Shown here: positions 26,089 through 35,053 of the stretch, one piece after another
Layout of the letters: every line of letters begins with the position of its first letter
Numbering within the stretch: the first letter of the stretch is position 1
Assembly: GCF_003428645.1 (NCBI RefSeq)
Contig: NZ_QVQH01000004.1
Location: 62,001 to 126,000 of the forward strand
Origin: Geodermatophilus marinus
GTDB taxonomy: Bacteria; Actinomycetota; Actinomycetes; Mycobacteriales; Geodermatophilaceae
DNA length: 64,000 bases
Direction of reading: 5' to 3'
The notes under the pieces: generated by a model
Database searches by the model: none
What the model was told of the DNA's origin: nothing
Seen by the model: the letters and a program-made list of their open reading frames with translations, nothing else
Program-made: the position numbers and the translations under genes

Positions 26089-26901
26089 ATGGCCCTGCGT
26101 CCCCGCTCCCGTCCCCGGACGACGAGCAGCCCCCCCGCCCCCGACCGGCCCGCTGCCGCGGGCCGCCCCGCCGTGCCGGACCCACCCGCGCCGCGGGACG
26201 ACGCCGTCCCCGCCACCCGCGCCGGCGCCGCGGACAGCGGGGCCACCCCGCTCGGGGCCCGCGTCCCGGTGGTGCACCGCATCGGGGCGGTGGTGGTGGG
26301 CCTGGTCATCGGCACGTTCGGCGTGCTCGGCTTCGCCGGGGGCCTGGACTTCTTCTCCACCGAGGGCGAGCGCGTCCTCGGCCTGTCCTCGAACGGCCTG
26401 CTCTCGACCATCTCGGTCGTCACCGCGCTGGTCCTCCTCGGCGCCGCCGCGGCGGGCGCCCGCATCGCCTCGACCGTGATGATGGTCGTCGGGTCGCTGT
26501 TCCTGCTCTCGGCGCTGGCGAACCTGGCCGTGCTGCGGACCGACTACAACGTCCTGGCCTTCGAGTTCCGCAACGTCGTGTTCTCCGTCTGCGCCGGCCT
26601 GGTCCTGCTCCTCCTGGGCGCCTACGGCCGGGTCAGCGGTCACCTGCCGGCCGACAGCCCCTACGCCACGGCCGGGGTGGACGACGTCGAGGGGGACGAC
26701 CCCGGCGCGGAGTTCCCCTCGACGCCCGCCGAGTTCGCCGCCGAGCGGGCCATGCGCGAGGCCGAGATCGCCGTGGTGCAGCACCGGGCCACCGCCGACC
26801 AGTCGCGCCGGGTGGCGGCCATGGCCGAGGTGCACAGCCGCGCCGACCGCCGGCAGGTGTGGATGTCCTTCGACGAGACCCCCGGGCACGCGCCCGGGTG
26901 A
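26089..26901 (+). CDS. DUF4383 four-helix membrane protein (paralogue 2)
   Basis: A 270-residue homologue of the protein at 24846, with the same core (FFSTEGERVLGLSSNGLLSTIS; GAYGRVSGHLPADSPY) and tail (RADRRQVWMSFDETPG) but a longer Pro-rich N-terminus. ATG 26089 follows GAGGGAG. Two 11-bp direct repeats (GACCTCACACG) with a 15-bp period lie just upstream (26051-26076). Confidence 0.85.
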   Translation: MALRPRSRPRTTSSPPAPDRPAAAGRPAVPDPPAPRDDAVPATRAGAADSGATPLGARVPVVHRIGAVVVGLVIGTFGVLGFAGGLDFFSTEGERVLGLSSNGLLSTISVVTALVLLGAAAAGARIASTVMMVVGSLFLLSALANLAVLRTDYNVLAFEFRNVVFSVCAGLVLLLLGAYGRVSGHLPADSPYATAGVDDVEGDDPGAEFPSTPAEFAAERAMREAEIAVVQHRATADQSRRVAAMAEVHSRADRRQVWMSFDETPGHAPG

Positions 26902-26907
26902 CGGGGG

Positions 26908-26939
26908 GCGGCGGGCCGCGGGGCACCGCGGCCCGCCGC
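26908..26939 (+). terminator. Strong GC hairpin after DUF4383 gene
   Basis: A perfect 14-bp stem (GCGGCGGGCCGCGG / CCGCGGCCCGCCGC) with a 4-base loop starts 7 bases after the stop codon. It lacks a T-tract, as is usual for actinobacterial terminators. Confidence 0.65.
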
Positions 26940-27002
26940 GGGCACCCGATCCCGGGAGCCCGGACCGCCGGTCACCGGTCCCGCCCCGGCCGGGGCCGGC
27001 CG

Positions 27003-27008
27003 TAGGCT
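27003..27008 (+). promoter_or_regulatory. -10 box of the cobG promoter (leaderless)
   Basis: TAGGCT lies 10 bases before the cobG ATG; no ribosome site is seen. Confidence 0.45.
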
Positions 27009-27018
27009 GGCCGCAGCC

Positions 27019-28182
27019 ATGTCGACGCCAGCCGTGCCCGGCCCACCCGCCCGCTCCCGGCCGGACGCCTGCCCGGGGGCGCTGCAGACCCACCCCGCCG
27101 CCGACGGGTTCCTGGCCCGCGTCCGGGTGCCGGGCGGGCTGCTCACCGCCGACCGGCTGCGGGCGCTCGCCCGCGCGGCCGCCGAGCTCGGCGACGGCGC
27201 GCTGGAGTTGACCAGCCGGGGCAACGTGCAGCTGCGGGGCCTGGCCGACGGCACCGGGACCGAGCTCGCCGGCCGGCTGGGCGCCGCCGGGCTGCTGCCC
27301 AGCCCGGCGCACGACCGGGTGCGCAACGTGCTCGCCAGCGTGCTGACCGGCCGGGCCGGCGGGCTGGCCGACGTCCGGCCCTGGGTGCGCGCGGTGGACG
27401 CCGGCCTGTGCACCGACCCGCGGGCCGCCGAGCTGCCCGGCCGGTTCCTCGTCACGCTGGACGACGGCCGCGGCGACGTGGCCGGCGCCGGGGGGGACGC
27501 CGGCCTGCGGGTGCTGCCCGGCGGTCCGGTGGCGCTCACCCTCGCCGGCCGGGACAGCGGCCTGCGCTGCGGGTACGAGGAGGCCCCCGGCCTGGTCCTC
27601 GCCGCGATCTCCGCCTTCCTCGACGAGCACGCCGCGCAGGGCGGCACCGCCTGGCGGCTGGCCGAGCTGGCGGACGGCCCGCGCCGGGTCGCCGGGCGGC
27701 TCGGCGCGACCGGCGACCTGCCCGGCGCACCGGCCGCCGCTGCGGGCCCGCAGCCCGCCGGGGAGGTGCGCCAGGACGACGGCCGGACCGCGCTGGTCGC
27801 CGTCGTCCCCCTGGGCCGGCTGACCGCCGACCAGGCCGCCGCGGTGGCCGGGGTGGCCGCCGAGGTGCAGCTGACGCCCTGGCGCGGGGTGGCCGTCCCC
27901 GACCTCGACGCCCCGGCGGCCGCGGCCGCGGCCCTGACCGGCGCGGGCCTGGTGCTCGACCCGGGCAGCCCGTGGCTGCGGGTCACCGCCTGCACCGGGC
28001 GGCCGGGGTGCGCGCGGAGCCTGGCCGACGTCCGCGCCGACGCCGCGGCCGCCGTGGCCGCCGGGTCGCTGCCCGCCGGTGGCGCCCGGCAGCACTGGGC
28101 CGGCTGCGCGCGGCGCTGCGGCCGCCCCGCGGGGGACGTCGTCGACGTCGTGGCGACCGGCGGCGGGTACCGCGTCGGTTGA
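27019..28182 (+). CDS. cobG: Precorrin-3B synthase
   Basis: A 387-residue member of the nitrite/sulfite reductase family. CobG is an oxygen-dependent monooxygenase that makes precorrin-3B and marks the aerobic pathway. Two ferredoxin-like half domains are visible, and the 4Fe-4S Cys residues fall in [11 protein letters not shown] and [10 protein letters not shown] (about residues 325-366). It heads the cobG-cobH-cobIJ group. Confidence 0.9.
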   Translation: MSTPAVPGPPARSRPDACPGALQTHPAADGFLARVRVPGGLLTADRLRALARAAAELGDGALELTSRGNVQLRGLADGTGTELAGRLGAAGLLPSPAHDRVRNVLASVLTGRAGGLADVRPWVRAVDAGLCTDPRAAELPGRFLVTLDDGRGDVAGAGGDAGLRVLPGGPVALTLAGRDSGLRCGYEEAPGLVLAAISAFLDEHAAQGGTAWRLAELADGPRRVAGRLGATGDLPGAPAAAAGPQPAGEVRQDDGRTALVAVVPLGRLTADQAAAVAGVAAEVQLTPWRGVAVPDLDAPAAAAAALTGAGLVLDPGSPWLRVTACTGRPGCARSLADVRADAAAAVAAGSLPAGGARQHWAGCARRCGRPAGDVVDVVATGGGYRVG

Positions 28183-28220
28183 GCGGCCCACCGGTGGGGA
28201 CGGCCCGCCCGCCGCCGACG

Positions 28221-28226
28221 TAGCCT
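28221..28226 (+). promoter_or_regulatory. -10 box upstream of the cobH leader ORF
   Basis: TAGCCT lies 9 bases before the ATG at 28236, giving a leaderless mini-ORF and a separate promoter for cobH-cobIJ inside the cobG-cobH group. Confidence 0.45.
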
Positions 28227-28235
28227 CCTCCCGCC

Positions 28236-28277
28236 ATGACTCCTGCCCCCGCCAGCGACCCCGCCGCGCGCCCGTGA
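28236..28277 (+). CDS. 13-residue leader peptide coupled to cobH
   Basis: ATG 28236 opens a short frame ([13 protein letters not shown]) whose TGA overlaps the cobH GTG in a GTGA. The cobH start has no ribosome site of its own, while the mini-ORF is preceded by a -10-like TAGCCT. Ribosomes finishing the mini-ORF could restart at cobH. It is not a longer cobH start: its frame differs. Confidence 0.5.
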   Translation: MTPAPASDPAARP

Positions 28278-28897
28278 GGTACGACTACGAGCGGGACGGC
28301 GCCGAGATCTACCGGCAGTCCTTCGCCACCATCCGCGCCGAGACCGACCTGACCGGCCTGCCCGAGGACCTCGCCCGCGTCGCCGTGCGCATGGTGCACG
28401 CCTGCGGCCAGGTCGACCTGGTCGCCGACCTCGGCTGGTCCGACGGCGTGGTCGCCCGCGCGCGGGCCGCGCTGGACGCCGGCGCTCCGGTGCTCTGCGA
28501 CGCGCACATGGTGGCCGCGGGCATCACCCGCCGGCGGCTGCCGGCCGGCAACGAGGTGGTCTGCACGCTGTCCGACCCGCGGACGCCCGGGCTGGCGGCC
28601 GGGCTCGGCACCACGAGGACGGCGGCCGCCCTGGAGCTGTGGCGCGACCGGCTGGCCGGGGCGGTCGTGGCCGTCGGCAATGCCCCGACGGCGCTGTTCC
28701 ACCTGCTCGAGATGGTGGCCGGCGGGGCGCCGCGGCCGGCCGCGGTGATCGGCGTCCCGGTGGGCTTCATCGGCGCCGCGGAGTCCAAGGAGGCCCTCGC
28801 CGCTTCCGACCTGCCGCACCTGGTCGTCCGCGGCCGGCGCGGCGGCAGCGCGATCACCGCGGCGGCCGTCAACGCGATCGCGAGCGACGCCGAGTGA
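28274..28897 (+). CDS. cobH: Precorrin-8X methylmutase
   Basis: A 207-residue enzyme that moves the C11 methyl to C12, giving hydrogenobyrinate. It follows CobH closely: [20 protein letters not shown] at the start, catalytic His at residue 42 (VRMVHACG), [34 protein letters not shown] and [17 protein letters not shown] 28274 is supported by homology; its stop overlaps the cobIJ start. Confidence 0.93.
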   Translation: MRYDYERDGAEIYRQSFATIRAETDLTGLPEDLARVAVRMVHACGQVDLVADLGWSDGVVARARAALDAGAPVLCDAHMVAAGITRRRLPAGNEVVCTLSDPRTPGLAAGLGTTRTAAALELWRDRLAGAVVAVGNAPTALFHLLEMVAGGAPRPAAVIGVPVGFIGAAESKEALAASDLPHLVVRGRRGGSAITAAAVNAIASDAE

Positions 28898-30516
28898 GCG
28901 GGCAGGGGCCTGGGCCTCGCGACGGGGTGCCGGCGGCGGACGGCCGGGGCGGCGGGAGCGGCCGGCTGTACGGGGTGGGGCTGGGCCCCGGCGACCCCGA
29001 GCTGGTCACCGTCAAGGCCGCCCGGCTGATCGGGGCGGCCGACGTGGTCGCCTTCCACGCCGCGCGGCACGGCCGCTCGGTCGCCCGCGCGCTGGCCGAG
29101 CCGTACCTGCGGCCCGGGCAGGTCGAGGAGCTGCTGGTCTACCCGGTCACGACCGAGGGCACCGACCACCCGGGCGGCTACCAGGGCGCGATCGACGAGT
29201 TCTACGAGGCCGCCGCGGCCCGCCTGGCCGCGCACCTGGACGCCGGCCGCGACGTCGTCGTCCTCGCCGAGGGGGACCCGTTCTTCTACGGGTCCTACAT
29301 GCACATGCACAAGCGGCTGGCCCACCGCTACCCGACCGAGGTGGTGCCGGGCGTGACCAGCGTCAGCGGCGCCGCCGCGGCCGTCGGCCGCCCCCTGGTC
29401 GAGCGGGACGAGGTCCTCACCCTGCTCCCGGGGACCCTGCCGGCCGACCGGCTCGCCGCGGAGCTGGCCCGGACCGACTCGGCCGCGGTGCTCAAGCTGG
29501 GCCGCACGTTCCCGCAGGTGCGCGCCGCCTTCGAGGCGGCCGGCGTCCTCGACCGGGCGCTCTACGTGGAGCGGGCGACCTCCGACCGGCAGCGCACCCT
29601 GCCGCTGGCCGAGGTCGACCCGGGGTCGGTGCCCTACTTCTCCCTCGCCCTGCTGCCCAGCCCGCTGACCGGCCCGGCGCCGGCGCCGGTCCCGCCGGGG
29701 TCCGCGGGAGCGCCGGCCGGGGAGGTCGTGGTGGTGGGCCTCGGCCCGGGGGCGCGGGCCTGGACCACCCCGGAGGCCGCCGACGCGCTGGCCGCGGCCG
29801 ACGACCTCGTCGGCTACGGCCCCTACCTGGACCGGGTCGCGGTCAACCCGCGGCAGCGCCGCCACCCCAGCGACAACCGGGTCGAGGCCGAGCGGGCCGC
29901 CCACGCCCTGCAGCTGGCGCGCTCCGGCCGGCGGGTGGCGGTGGTGTCCAGCGGCGACCCGGGGGTGTTCGCCATGGCCGCGGCGGTGCTCGAGGTGGCC
30001 GAGCGGCCCGAGTTCGCCGGCGTGCCGGTGCGGGTGGTGCCCGGGCTCACCGCGGCGCAGGCGGTGGCGGCGCGGGCGGGGGCGCCGCTCGGGCACGACT
30101 TCGCCGTCCTGAGCCTCTCCGACGTCCGCAAGCCGTGGGACGTCGTGGTCGACCGGCTGCGCCACGCCGCCGCCGCCGACCTGGTCATCGCGCTCTACAA
30201 CCCGCGCTCGCGGGCGCGGCCGCACCAGTTGGCCGAGGCCCGGCAGGTGCTGCTGGAGACCCGGGCGCCGGGGACGGTGGTCGTCGTGGGGCGGGACGTC
30301 GGCGGGCCGGAGGAGCGGGTCACGGTCACCACGCTCGGGGAGCTCGACCCGGGGACGGTCGACATGCGCTGCCTGGTGCTCGTCGGCTCCTCGCAGACGC
30401 GGGTCGGCCCCAGCGGGGCGGTCTGGACCCCCCGGACCCTCGAAGGACCCCGTCCCTCCCACCCCTCGCAGGCTCGGGGCGGCGCCCGGGACGGGGCCAC
30501 CGACGGGGGCCCGTGA
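28894..30516 (+). CDS. cobIJ: Fused precorrin-2 C20- and precorrin-3B C17-methyltransferase
   Basis: A 540-residue fusion of two SAM-dependent tetrapyrrole methylases. The CobI half (about 25-265) begins [16 protein letters not shown] and has [13 protein letters not shown]. The CobJ half (about 275-510) begins [16 protein letters not shown] and has [11 protein letters not shown] and ALYNPRS. The same fusion occurs in mycobacteria. The last ~25 residues ([17 protein letters not shown]) are encoded by a stem-loop element and may not be functional. Confidence 0.93.
   Translation: MSGQGPGPRDGVPAADGRGGGSGRLYGVGLGPGDPELVTVKAARLIGAADVVAFHAARHGRSVARALAEPYLRPGQVEELLVYPVTTEGTDHPGGYQGAIDEFYEAAAARLAAHLDAGRDVVVLAEGDPFFYGSYMHMHKRLAHRYPTEVVPGVTSVSGAAAAVGRPLVERDEVLTLLPGTLPADRLAAELARTDSAAVLKLGRTFPQVRAAFEAAGVLDRALYVERATSDRQRTLPLAEVDPGSVPYFSLALLPSPLTGPAPAPVPPGSAGAPAGEVVVVGLGPGARAWTTPEAADALAAADDLVGYGPYLDRVAVNPRQRRHPSDNRVEAERAAHALQLARSGRRVAVVSSGDPGVFAMAAAVLEVAERPEFAGVPVRVVPGLTAAQAVAARAGAPLGHDFAVLSLSDVRKPWDVVVDRLRHAAAADLVIALYNPRSRARPHQLAEARQVLLETRAPGTVVVVGRDVGGPEERVTVTTLGELDPGTVDMRCLVLVGSSQTRVGPSGAVWTPRTLEGPRPSHPSQARGGARDGATDGGP
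30445..30498 (+). repeat. Inverted repeat inside the 3' end of cobIJ
   Basis: GGACCCCGTCCC (30445-30456) pairs with GGGACGGGGCC (30488-30498) with one bulged A; a smaller CCCCTCG/CTCGGGG pairing sits inside. It resembles a terminator or REP-like element but lies within the reading frame. Confidence 0.6.
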
Positions 30517-30616
30517 CACTCAGTGCCACGGGTGGCACCATGACCCGGACGTGGCGGGCGTCACCGGGTGCGGACCGGGTGCGCCGGCCGGACGGCAGCG
30601 GAGCCCGGAGGAGCCC

Positions 30617-31786
30617 ATGGCGAGCACGAAGGACTGGTTCGAGACCGTCGAGGAGGCCCGGTACCGCGCGAAGAAGCGGCTGCCGCGCTCGGTCTACATG
30701 GCGCTGGTCGCCGGGACCGAGAAGGGGCTCACCGCCGACGACAACGTCGCGGCCTTCGACGAGATCACCTGGCGCCCGCACGTGGCCGACCTGCACGCCA
30801 AGCGCGACACGGCCACCACCGTCATGGGCCAGGAGGTCTCCATGCCGGTCCTCATCTCGCCCACCGGCGTGCAGGCGGTGCACCCCGACGGCGAGGTGGC
30901 CGTGGCCCGCGCCGCCGCGGCCGAGGACGTCGCCATGGGCCTGTCCTCCTTCGCCAGCAAGCCGGTCGAGGAGTGCGGCGCCGCCCACTCCAAGCTGTTC
31001 TTCCAGATGTACTGGGTCGGCTCGCGGGAGACGATCCTGGCCCGCGCCGAGCGGGCCCGGGCCGCCGGCGCCAAGGGCCTGATCATGACCCTGGACTGGT
31101 CGTTCGCCTCGCGGCGCGACTGGGGCAGCCCGCCGATCCCGGAGAAGATCGACCTGCGGAACGCGGTCAAGTTCGCGCCCGAGGTGCTGCGCAGGCCGGC
31201 GTGGCTGGCCACCTACCTGCGCAGCGGCGGCATCCCCGAGCTCAGCGTGCCCAACCTGGCCCTCCACGGTCAGGAGCCGCCGAACTTCTTCGGCGCCTAC
31301 GGCGAGTGGATGGGCACCCCGCTGCCCCGCTGGGAGGACGTCGCCTGGCTGCGCGAGCAGTGGGGCGGGCCGTTCATGCTCAAGGGCATCACCCGCGTCG
31401 ACGACGCCCGCCGCGCGGTGGACGCCGGCGTCACGGCCATCTCCGTCTCCACCCACGGCGGCAACAACCTCGACAGCACCCCCGGCGCGATCCGCTCCCT
31501 GCCCGCGGTCGTCGAGGCCGTCGGCGACCAGGTCGAGGTGGTCATGGACGGCGGTGTCCGGCGCGGCGGCGACGTGGTCAAGGCCATGGCGCTGGGCGCC
31601 AGGGCGGTCATGATCGGCCGGGCCTACCTGTGGGGCATGGCCGCCAACGGCGAGCGCGGCGTGCAGAACGTGCTGACGATCATCCGGCAGGGGATCGACG
31701 AGGCGCTGCTGGGCCTGGGCAAGTCGTCGGTGCACGAGCTGACCCGGGAGGACGTCGTCCTGCCGGCCGGCTTCGAGCGCCGCTGA
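30617..31786 (+). CDS. FMN-dependent alpha-hydroxy-acid dehydrogenase, MftD-like
   Basis: A 389-residue TIM-barrel flavoenzyme very similar to MftD (pre-mycofactocin synthase, formerly LldD1, Rv0694) as recalled: WFETVEEARYRAKKRLPRSVY, DNVAAFDEI, VMGQEVSMPVLISPTGVQAV, GLSSFASKPVEE, FGAYGEWMGTPLPRWEDV, STHGGNNLDSTP and GRAYLWGMAANG. MftD oxidatively deaminates the mycofactocin precursor. No mftA, mftB, mftC or mftE lies nearby, so it may be a detached mftD or a lactate/hydroxyacid dehydrogenase paralogue. Ribosome site GGAGGAG precedes ATG 30617. Confidence 0.85.
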   Translation: MASTKDWFETVEEARYRAKKRLPRSVYMALVAGTEKGLTADDNVAAFDEITWRPHVADLHAKRDTATTVMGQEVSMPVLISPTGVQAVHPDGEVAVARAAAAEDVAMGLSSFASKPVEECGAAHSKLFFQMYWVGSRETILARAERARAAGAKGLIMTLDWSFASRRDWGSPPIPEKIDLRNAVKFAPEVLRRPAWLATYLRSGGIPELSVPNLALHGQEPPNFFGAYGEWMGTPLPRWEDVAWLREQWGGPFMLKGITRVDDARRAVDAGVTAISVSTHGGNNLDSTPGAIRSLPAVVEAVGDQVEVVMDGGVRRGGDVVKAMALGARAVMIGRAYLWGMAANGERGVQNVLTIIRQGIDEALLGLGKSSVHELTREDVVLPAGFERR

Positions 31787-31831
31787 CCGCCGCCGGGAAT
31801 GCCGACGCGGCGGGCGGGCTTGTCGGCTGAC

Positions 31832-33061
31832 GTGCCCTTCCGCCGCGTCCCCCGGGCCGTCTCCTTCTGGACGGCGGGCGCCCTGCTGGTCCTCGTGCTG
31901 GCCGCCTCCGGGATCCCCTCGCCGCTCTACCGCGTCTACCAGGAGCGGTTCGGGTTCTCCTCGGGCGTGCTGACGACGGTGTTCGGCATCTACGCCCTCG
32001 CCCTGCTGGCGGCGCTGCTCGTGGTGGGGGCGCTGTCCGACCACGTCGGGCGCCGCCCGGTCCTGGTCGCCGGCCTGCTGCTGCAGGCGGTGGCCAGCCT
32101 GCTGTTCCTGGCCGCGGACGGCGTCGGGTGGCTGCTGGCCGCCCGCGTCGTGCAGGGCCTGTCGGTGGGGTCGCTGACCGGCGCGCTGGGGGCCACCCTG
32201 CTGGACTTCCAGCGCAGCGACCGGCCGAAGGGCCCGCTGCTCAACAGCGCCTCGCCCGGGCTGGGGCTGGCCCTGGGCGCGGTCGCCGCCGGCATCGCCG
32301 TCGAGGTCCTGGCCGCACCGACCGACTGGGTCTTCGGCACCATGACCGCGCTCTTCGCCGGCGCCGCGCTGCTGGTGCTGGTGCTGCTCCCGGAGTCCTC
32401 GCCGCGGGTGCCGGGCGCGCTGGCCTCGCTGCGCCCGCGCGTGCGCGTCCCCCGCGCCCAGCGCGGGGCCTTCCTCGTCGCCGCCCCCTGCCTGGTGGCG
32501 CTGTGGGCGCTGGGCGGGCTCTACCTGTCCCTGGGCCCGTCGCTGGCCGCCGACGTGTTCGGCATCGAGGACCACGCCCTCGGCAGCCTGCTGCTCGTCG
32601 CGGTCAACGGCATGGGCGTGGTCGGCTCGGTGTCCCTGTGGCGGGCCCGCGCGGACACGGCCATGCTCACCGGCTGCCTGGTCTTCGCCGCGGGGGTGAC
32701 CGCCACGGTGGTCGCCGTGGCGGCCGGCAGCGTGGTCCTGCTCTACGCCTCCGCCGTGGTCTCCGGGTTCGGCTTCGGCGCGGCCTTCCTCGGCGCGATC
32801 GCCGTGGTCACGCGCGGCGCCGCGCCCGGTGAGCGCGGGGGGCTGCTGTCGGGCGTGTTCGTCGTCGGGTACCTGGCCTTCAGCGTCCCGGCCATCGGCG
32901 CCGGGCTGGCCGCGGGTGCGGTGGGGCTCGAGCGCACGACCGAGGTCTACGGCGCGCTGGTCGTCGTCCTCGCCCTGTCCGCGGCGGCCGGGCTGCTGCG
33001 GCGGCGCCGCGTCGAGCGCCGCGCCGCCGCACGACCGGAGGCGGTCCCGGCTCAGCTGTAG
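31832..33061 (+). CDS. MFS transporter
   Basis: A 409-residue transporter with about twelve membrane helices. The loop 2-3 motif reads GALSDHVGRRPVLVAGL, standard for the major facilitator superfamily. GTG 31832 puts the start just before the first helix; TTG 31820 and ATG 31799 (420 residues) are alternatives and none has a good ribosome site. The end overlaps the convergent flavodoxin gene by 10 bases. Substrate unknown; drug or metabolite efflux is usual for this type. Confidence 0.85.
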   Translation: MPFRRVPRAVSFWTAGALLVLVLAASGIPSPLYRVYQERFGFSSGVLTTVFGIYALALLAALLVVGALSDHVGRRPVLVAGLLLQAVASLLFLAADGVGWLLAARVVQGLSVGSLTGALGATLLDFQRSDRPKGPLLNSASPGLGLALGAVAAGIAVEVLAAPTDWVFGTMTALFAGAALLVLVLLPESSPRVPGALASLRPRVRVPRAQRGAFLVAAPCLVALWALGGLYLSLGPSLAADVFGIEDHALGSLLLVAVNGMGVVGSVSLWRARADTAMLTGCLVFAAGVTATVVAVAAGSVVLLYASAVVSGFGFGAAFLGAIAVVTRGAAPGERGGLLSGVFVVGYLAFSVPAIGAGLAAGAVGLERTTEVYGALVVVLALSAAAGLLRRRRVERRAAARPEAVPAQL

Positions 33062-33663
33062 GGGTGCTCCTTGAGCAGCCGGGCCAGGTGGGCGGCGTTG
33101 GCCGCCAGCGTGCTCGTGGTGGAGGCCACCGCCTCGGGCGTCTCGTCGAGGTCGAGGTAGTCGGTGCCGCCCATCGCCTGGTCGTTCCAGTAGGTGGCGG
33201 CCTGGGCCGGGATCGTGAAGCCGATGTCGTCGAGGCCCTGCATGAGGTCGGCGGAGATCTTGTGCGCGCCGTCCTCGTTGCCGACGACCGCCACGCAGGC
33301 CACCTTGCCGCTGATCAGCGGGCGACCGGAGTCGTCGGTCTCCGACAGCTCGCCGTCGAGGCGCTCGAGCACGCGCTGGGCGACACTGCTCATGTGGCCC
33401 ACCCAGGTCGGGGTGGCCACGACGAGGATGTCGGCGGCCATCATCCGCTCCCGGACGGCCGGCCACTCGTCGCCGTCCCCCATGTCCACCTCGACGCCGG
33501 GCCGGACGTCGTGGTCGACGACGCGGACCACGTCACCGGTCACGCCGTGCTCGCCGAGGGCGTCGAGCACCTCCCGGGCGAGCTTCTCGCTGCTGGAGGG
33601 CGCGGGGGAGGGCTTCAGGCTGCACACGAGGGCCAGTGCACGGAGGGACGCGGTCTCGGTCAT
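33052..33663 (-). CDS. NADPH-dependent FMN reductase / flavodoxin-fold protein
   Basis: A 203-residue protein with a flavodoxin fold: ALVCSLKPSPAPSSSEKLA for FMN phosphate binding, and TPTWVGHMSSVAQRVLERLDG for the isoalloxazine side. Reduces flavin or quinone-type substrates with NAD(P)H. Single gene starting at ATG 33663 with a 231-bp space to the next gene on the plus strand. Confidence 0.85.
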   Translation of the reverse strand: MTETASLRALALVCSLKPSPAPSSSEKLAREVLDALGEHGVTGDVVRVVDHDVRPGVEVDMGDGDEWPAVRERMMAADILVVATPTWVGHMSSVAQRVLERLDGELSETDDSGRPLISGKVACVAVVGNEDGAHKISADLMQGLDDIGFTIPAQAATYWNDQAMGGTDYLDLDETPEAVASTTSTLAANAAHLARLLKEHPYS

Positions 33664-33894
33664 GGGAACCGCCGTGCCCCATCCGGCCGCCCGTCACACG
33701 TCCCCGCGGCCGGACCCCTGGCGCGACCGGGCGCGGGCGTGCTCCCCTGACGACGCAGCCGTCCGCGCCCCGGACGGCGGACCCCGGTGCCGGGAGCGGG
33801 AGGCGACAGGCGGGAAGCGCGCGTCGAGGGCTCTGGCGCGTCTCCGCGGCAAGTGCTCCAATCTTCAAACAACCGCCGCCGTCCGGGAGCCGCC

Positions 33895-34284
33895 ATGACG
33901 CGCACCAACGACCCCGCCGCCCTCCCCCGTGCCGCCACCCTCCGCCCCGTGCAGGCCGCCGCCGTCCTCTCCGTGCTGGTGCTCGGCTGGCAGTTCCTCA
34001 CCGCCGGCCGGCTGCTCGGCGGCGCCGACGTGCTCACCGGCCACGGCGCGGGCGCGGTGGCGCTGCACGTGAGCACCGGGCTGCTGCTCGTCGCCGCCGC
34101 GCTGCACGGCCGCGCGACCCGCACGTGGTGGCCGGCGGCCGTCAGCGCGGCGGTCTTCGCGCTCACCTTCGTGCAGGCGGCCATCGGCAGCGCCGGCGAC
34201 ATGACCGTGCACGTGCCGCTGGCCCTCCTGCTCGCCGTGGGCATCGTCTGGGTCACGGCCTGGGCGTTCCGGCCGGCGGGCTGA
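33895..34284 (+). CDS. Small four-helix membrane protein (DUF6220-like)
   Basis: A 129-residue membrane protein with four predicted helices. His residues lie in helix 2 (ALHVSTGLLLVAAALHG) and helix 4 (VHVPLALLLAVG), a pattern like small b-type haem proteins or DUF6220. ATG 33895 was chosen because it precedes a short polar N-terminus and the first helix. Its 3' end overlaps the convergent cobK gene by 32 bases. Function unknown. Confidence 0.65.
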   Translation: MTRTNDPAALPRAATLRPVQAAAVLSVLVLGWQFLTAGRLLGGADVLTGHGAGAVALHVSTGLLLVAAALHGRATRTWWPAAVSAAVFALTFVQAAIGSAGDMTVHVPLALLLAVGIVWVTAWAFRPAG

Positions 34285-35053
34285 GGGTCGCGCGCACCCA
34301 GGCGAGCGCCTCACCCACCGTCGCCACCGTGGGCACCCCCGCCGGCAGCGGGGGCCGGCGCACGAGGACGACGGGCACGCCCAGCGCGCGGGCCGCGGCC
34401 AGCTTGGCGGCGGTCATCCCCCCGCCGCTGTCCTTGGTGACCAGCACCTCGACGCCGTGCTCGACCATCAGCGCCCGCTCCTCCTCGCGGGTGAAGGGGC
34501 CACGGGCGAGCACCACGGTGGTGCGGGCCGGCAGGGGCGGCGCCGGCGGGTCGACCGCCCGGACCAGGCAGCGCCCCGTCAGCCCGGCGAAGACGGCCAG
34601 GCCCTGGCGGCCGGTGGTGAGGAAGACCGAGCCGTACCCGCGCACGGCGGCGGCCGCCTCCTCCAGGGTGCCCACCCACCGCCAGTCGTCCCCGGGGCCC
34701 GCCGTCCAGCCGGGGCGCTGCAGCCGCAGCAGCGGGGTCCCGGTGGCCGCGGCGGCCGCGGCGGCGTGCGCGGTCACCGTCGCGGCGAACGGGTGGGTGG
34801 CGTCCACCAGGGCGGCGACCCCGCCGAGCTCGGCGGTCAGGCCCTCGACCCCGCCGAAGCCGCCGACCCGCACCGCGCCGTCCGGCAGCACCGGCGCGGC
34901 CACCCGGCCGGCCAGCGAGCTGGTGACCGCGATCCCCTGCTCGACCAGGCGCCCGGCCAGCCGCCGGGCTTCCCCCGTGCCCCCGAGCACCAGCACCCGC
35001 CCGGGGCGGAGTGGACCCGTCGGCGTGACACCCACGGATCCACTCCACCTCAT
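34253..35053 (-). CDS. cobK: Precorrin-6A reductase
   Basis: A 266-residue enzyme that reduces precorrin-6A with NADPH. The NADPH motif LGGTGEARRLA near residue 23, VDATHPFAATV, and LVTKDSGGGMTAAKLAAARALGVPV (read in parts) are family features. ATG 35053 overlaps the cobM stop (ATGA), although about 18 residues precede the usual beginning of the fold. Confidence 0.92.
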   Translation of the reverse strand: MRWSGSVGVTPTGPLRPGRVLVLGGTGEARRLAGRLVEQGIAVTSSLAGRVAAPVLPDGAVRVGGFGGVEGLTAELGGVAALVDATHPFAATVTAHAAAAAAATGTPLLRLQRPGWTAGPGDDWRWVGTLEEAAAAVRGYGSVFLTTGRQGLAVFAGLTGRCLVRAVDPPAPPLPARTTVVLARGPFTREEERALMVEHGVEVLVTKDSGGGMTAAKLAAARALGVPVVLVRRPPLPAGVPTVATVGEALAWVRATLSPPAGTPRP

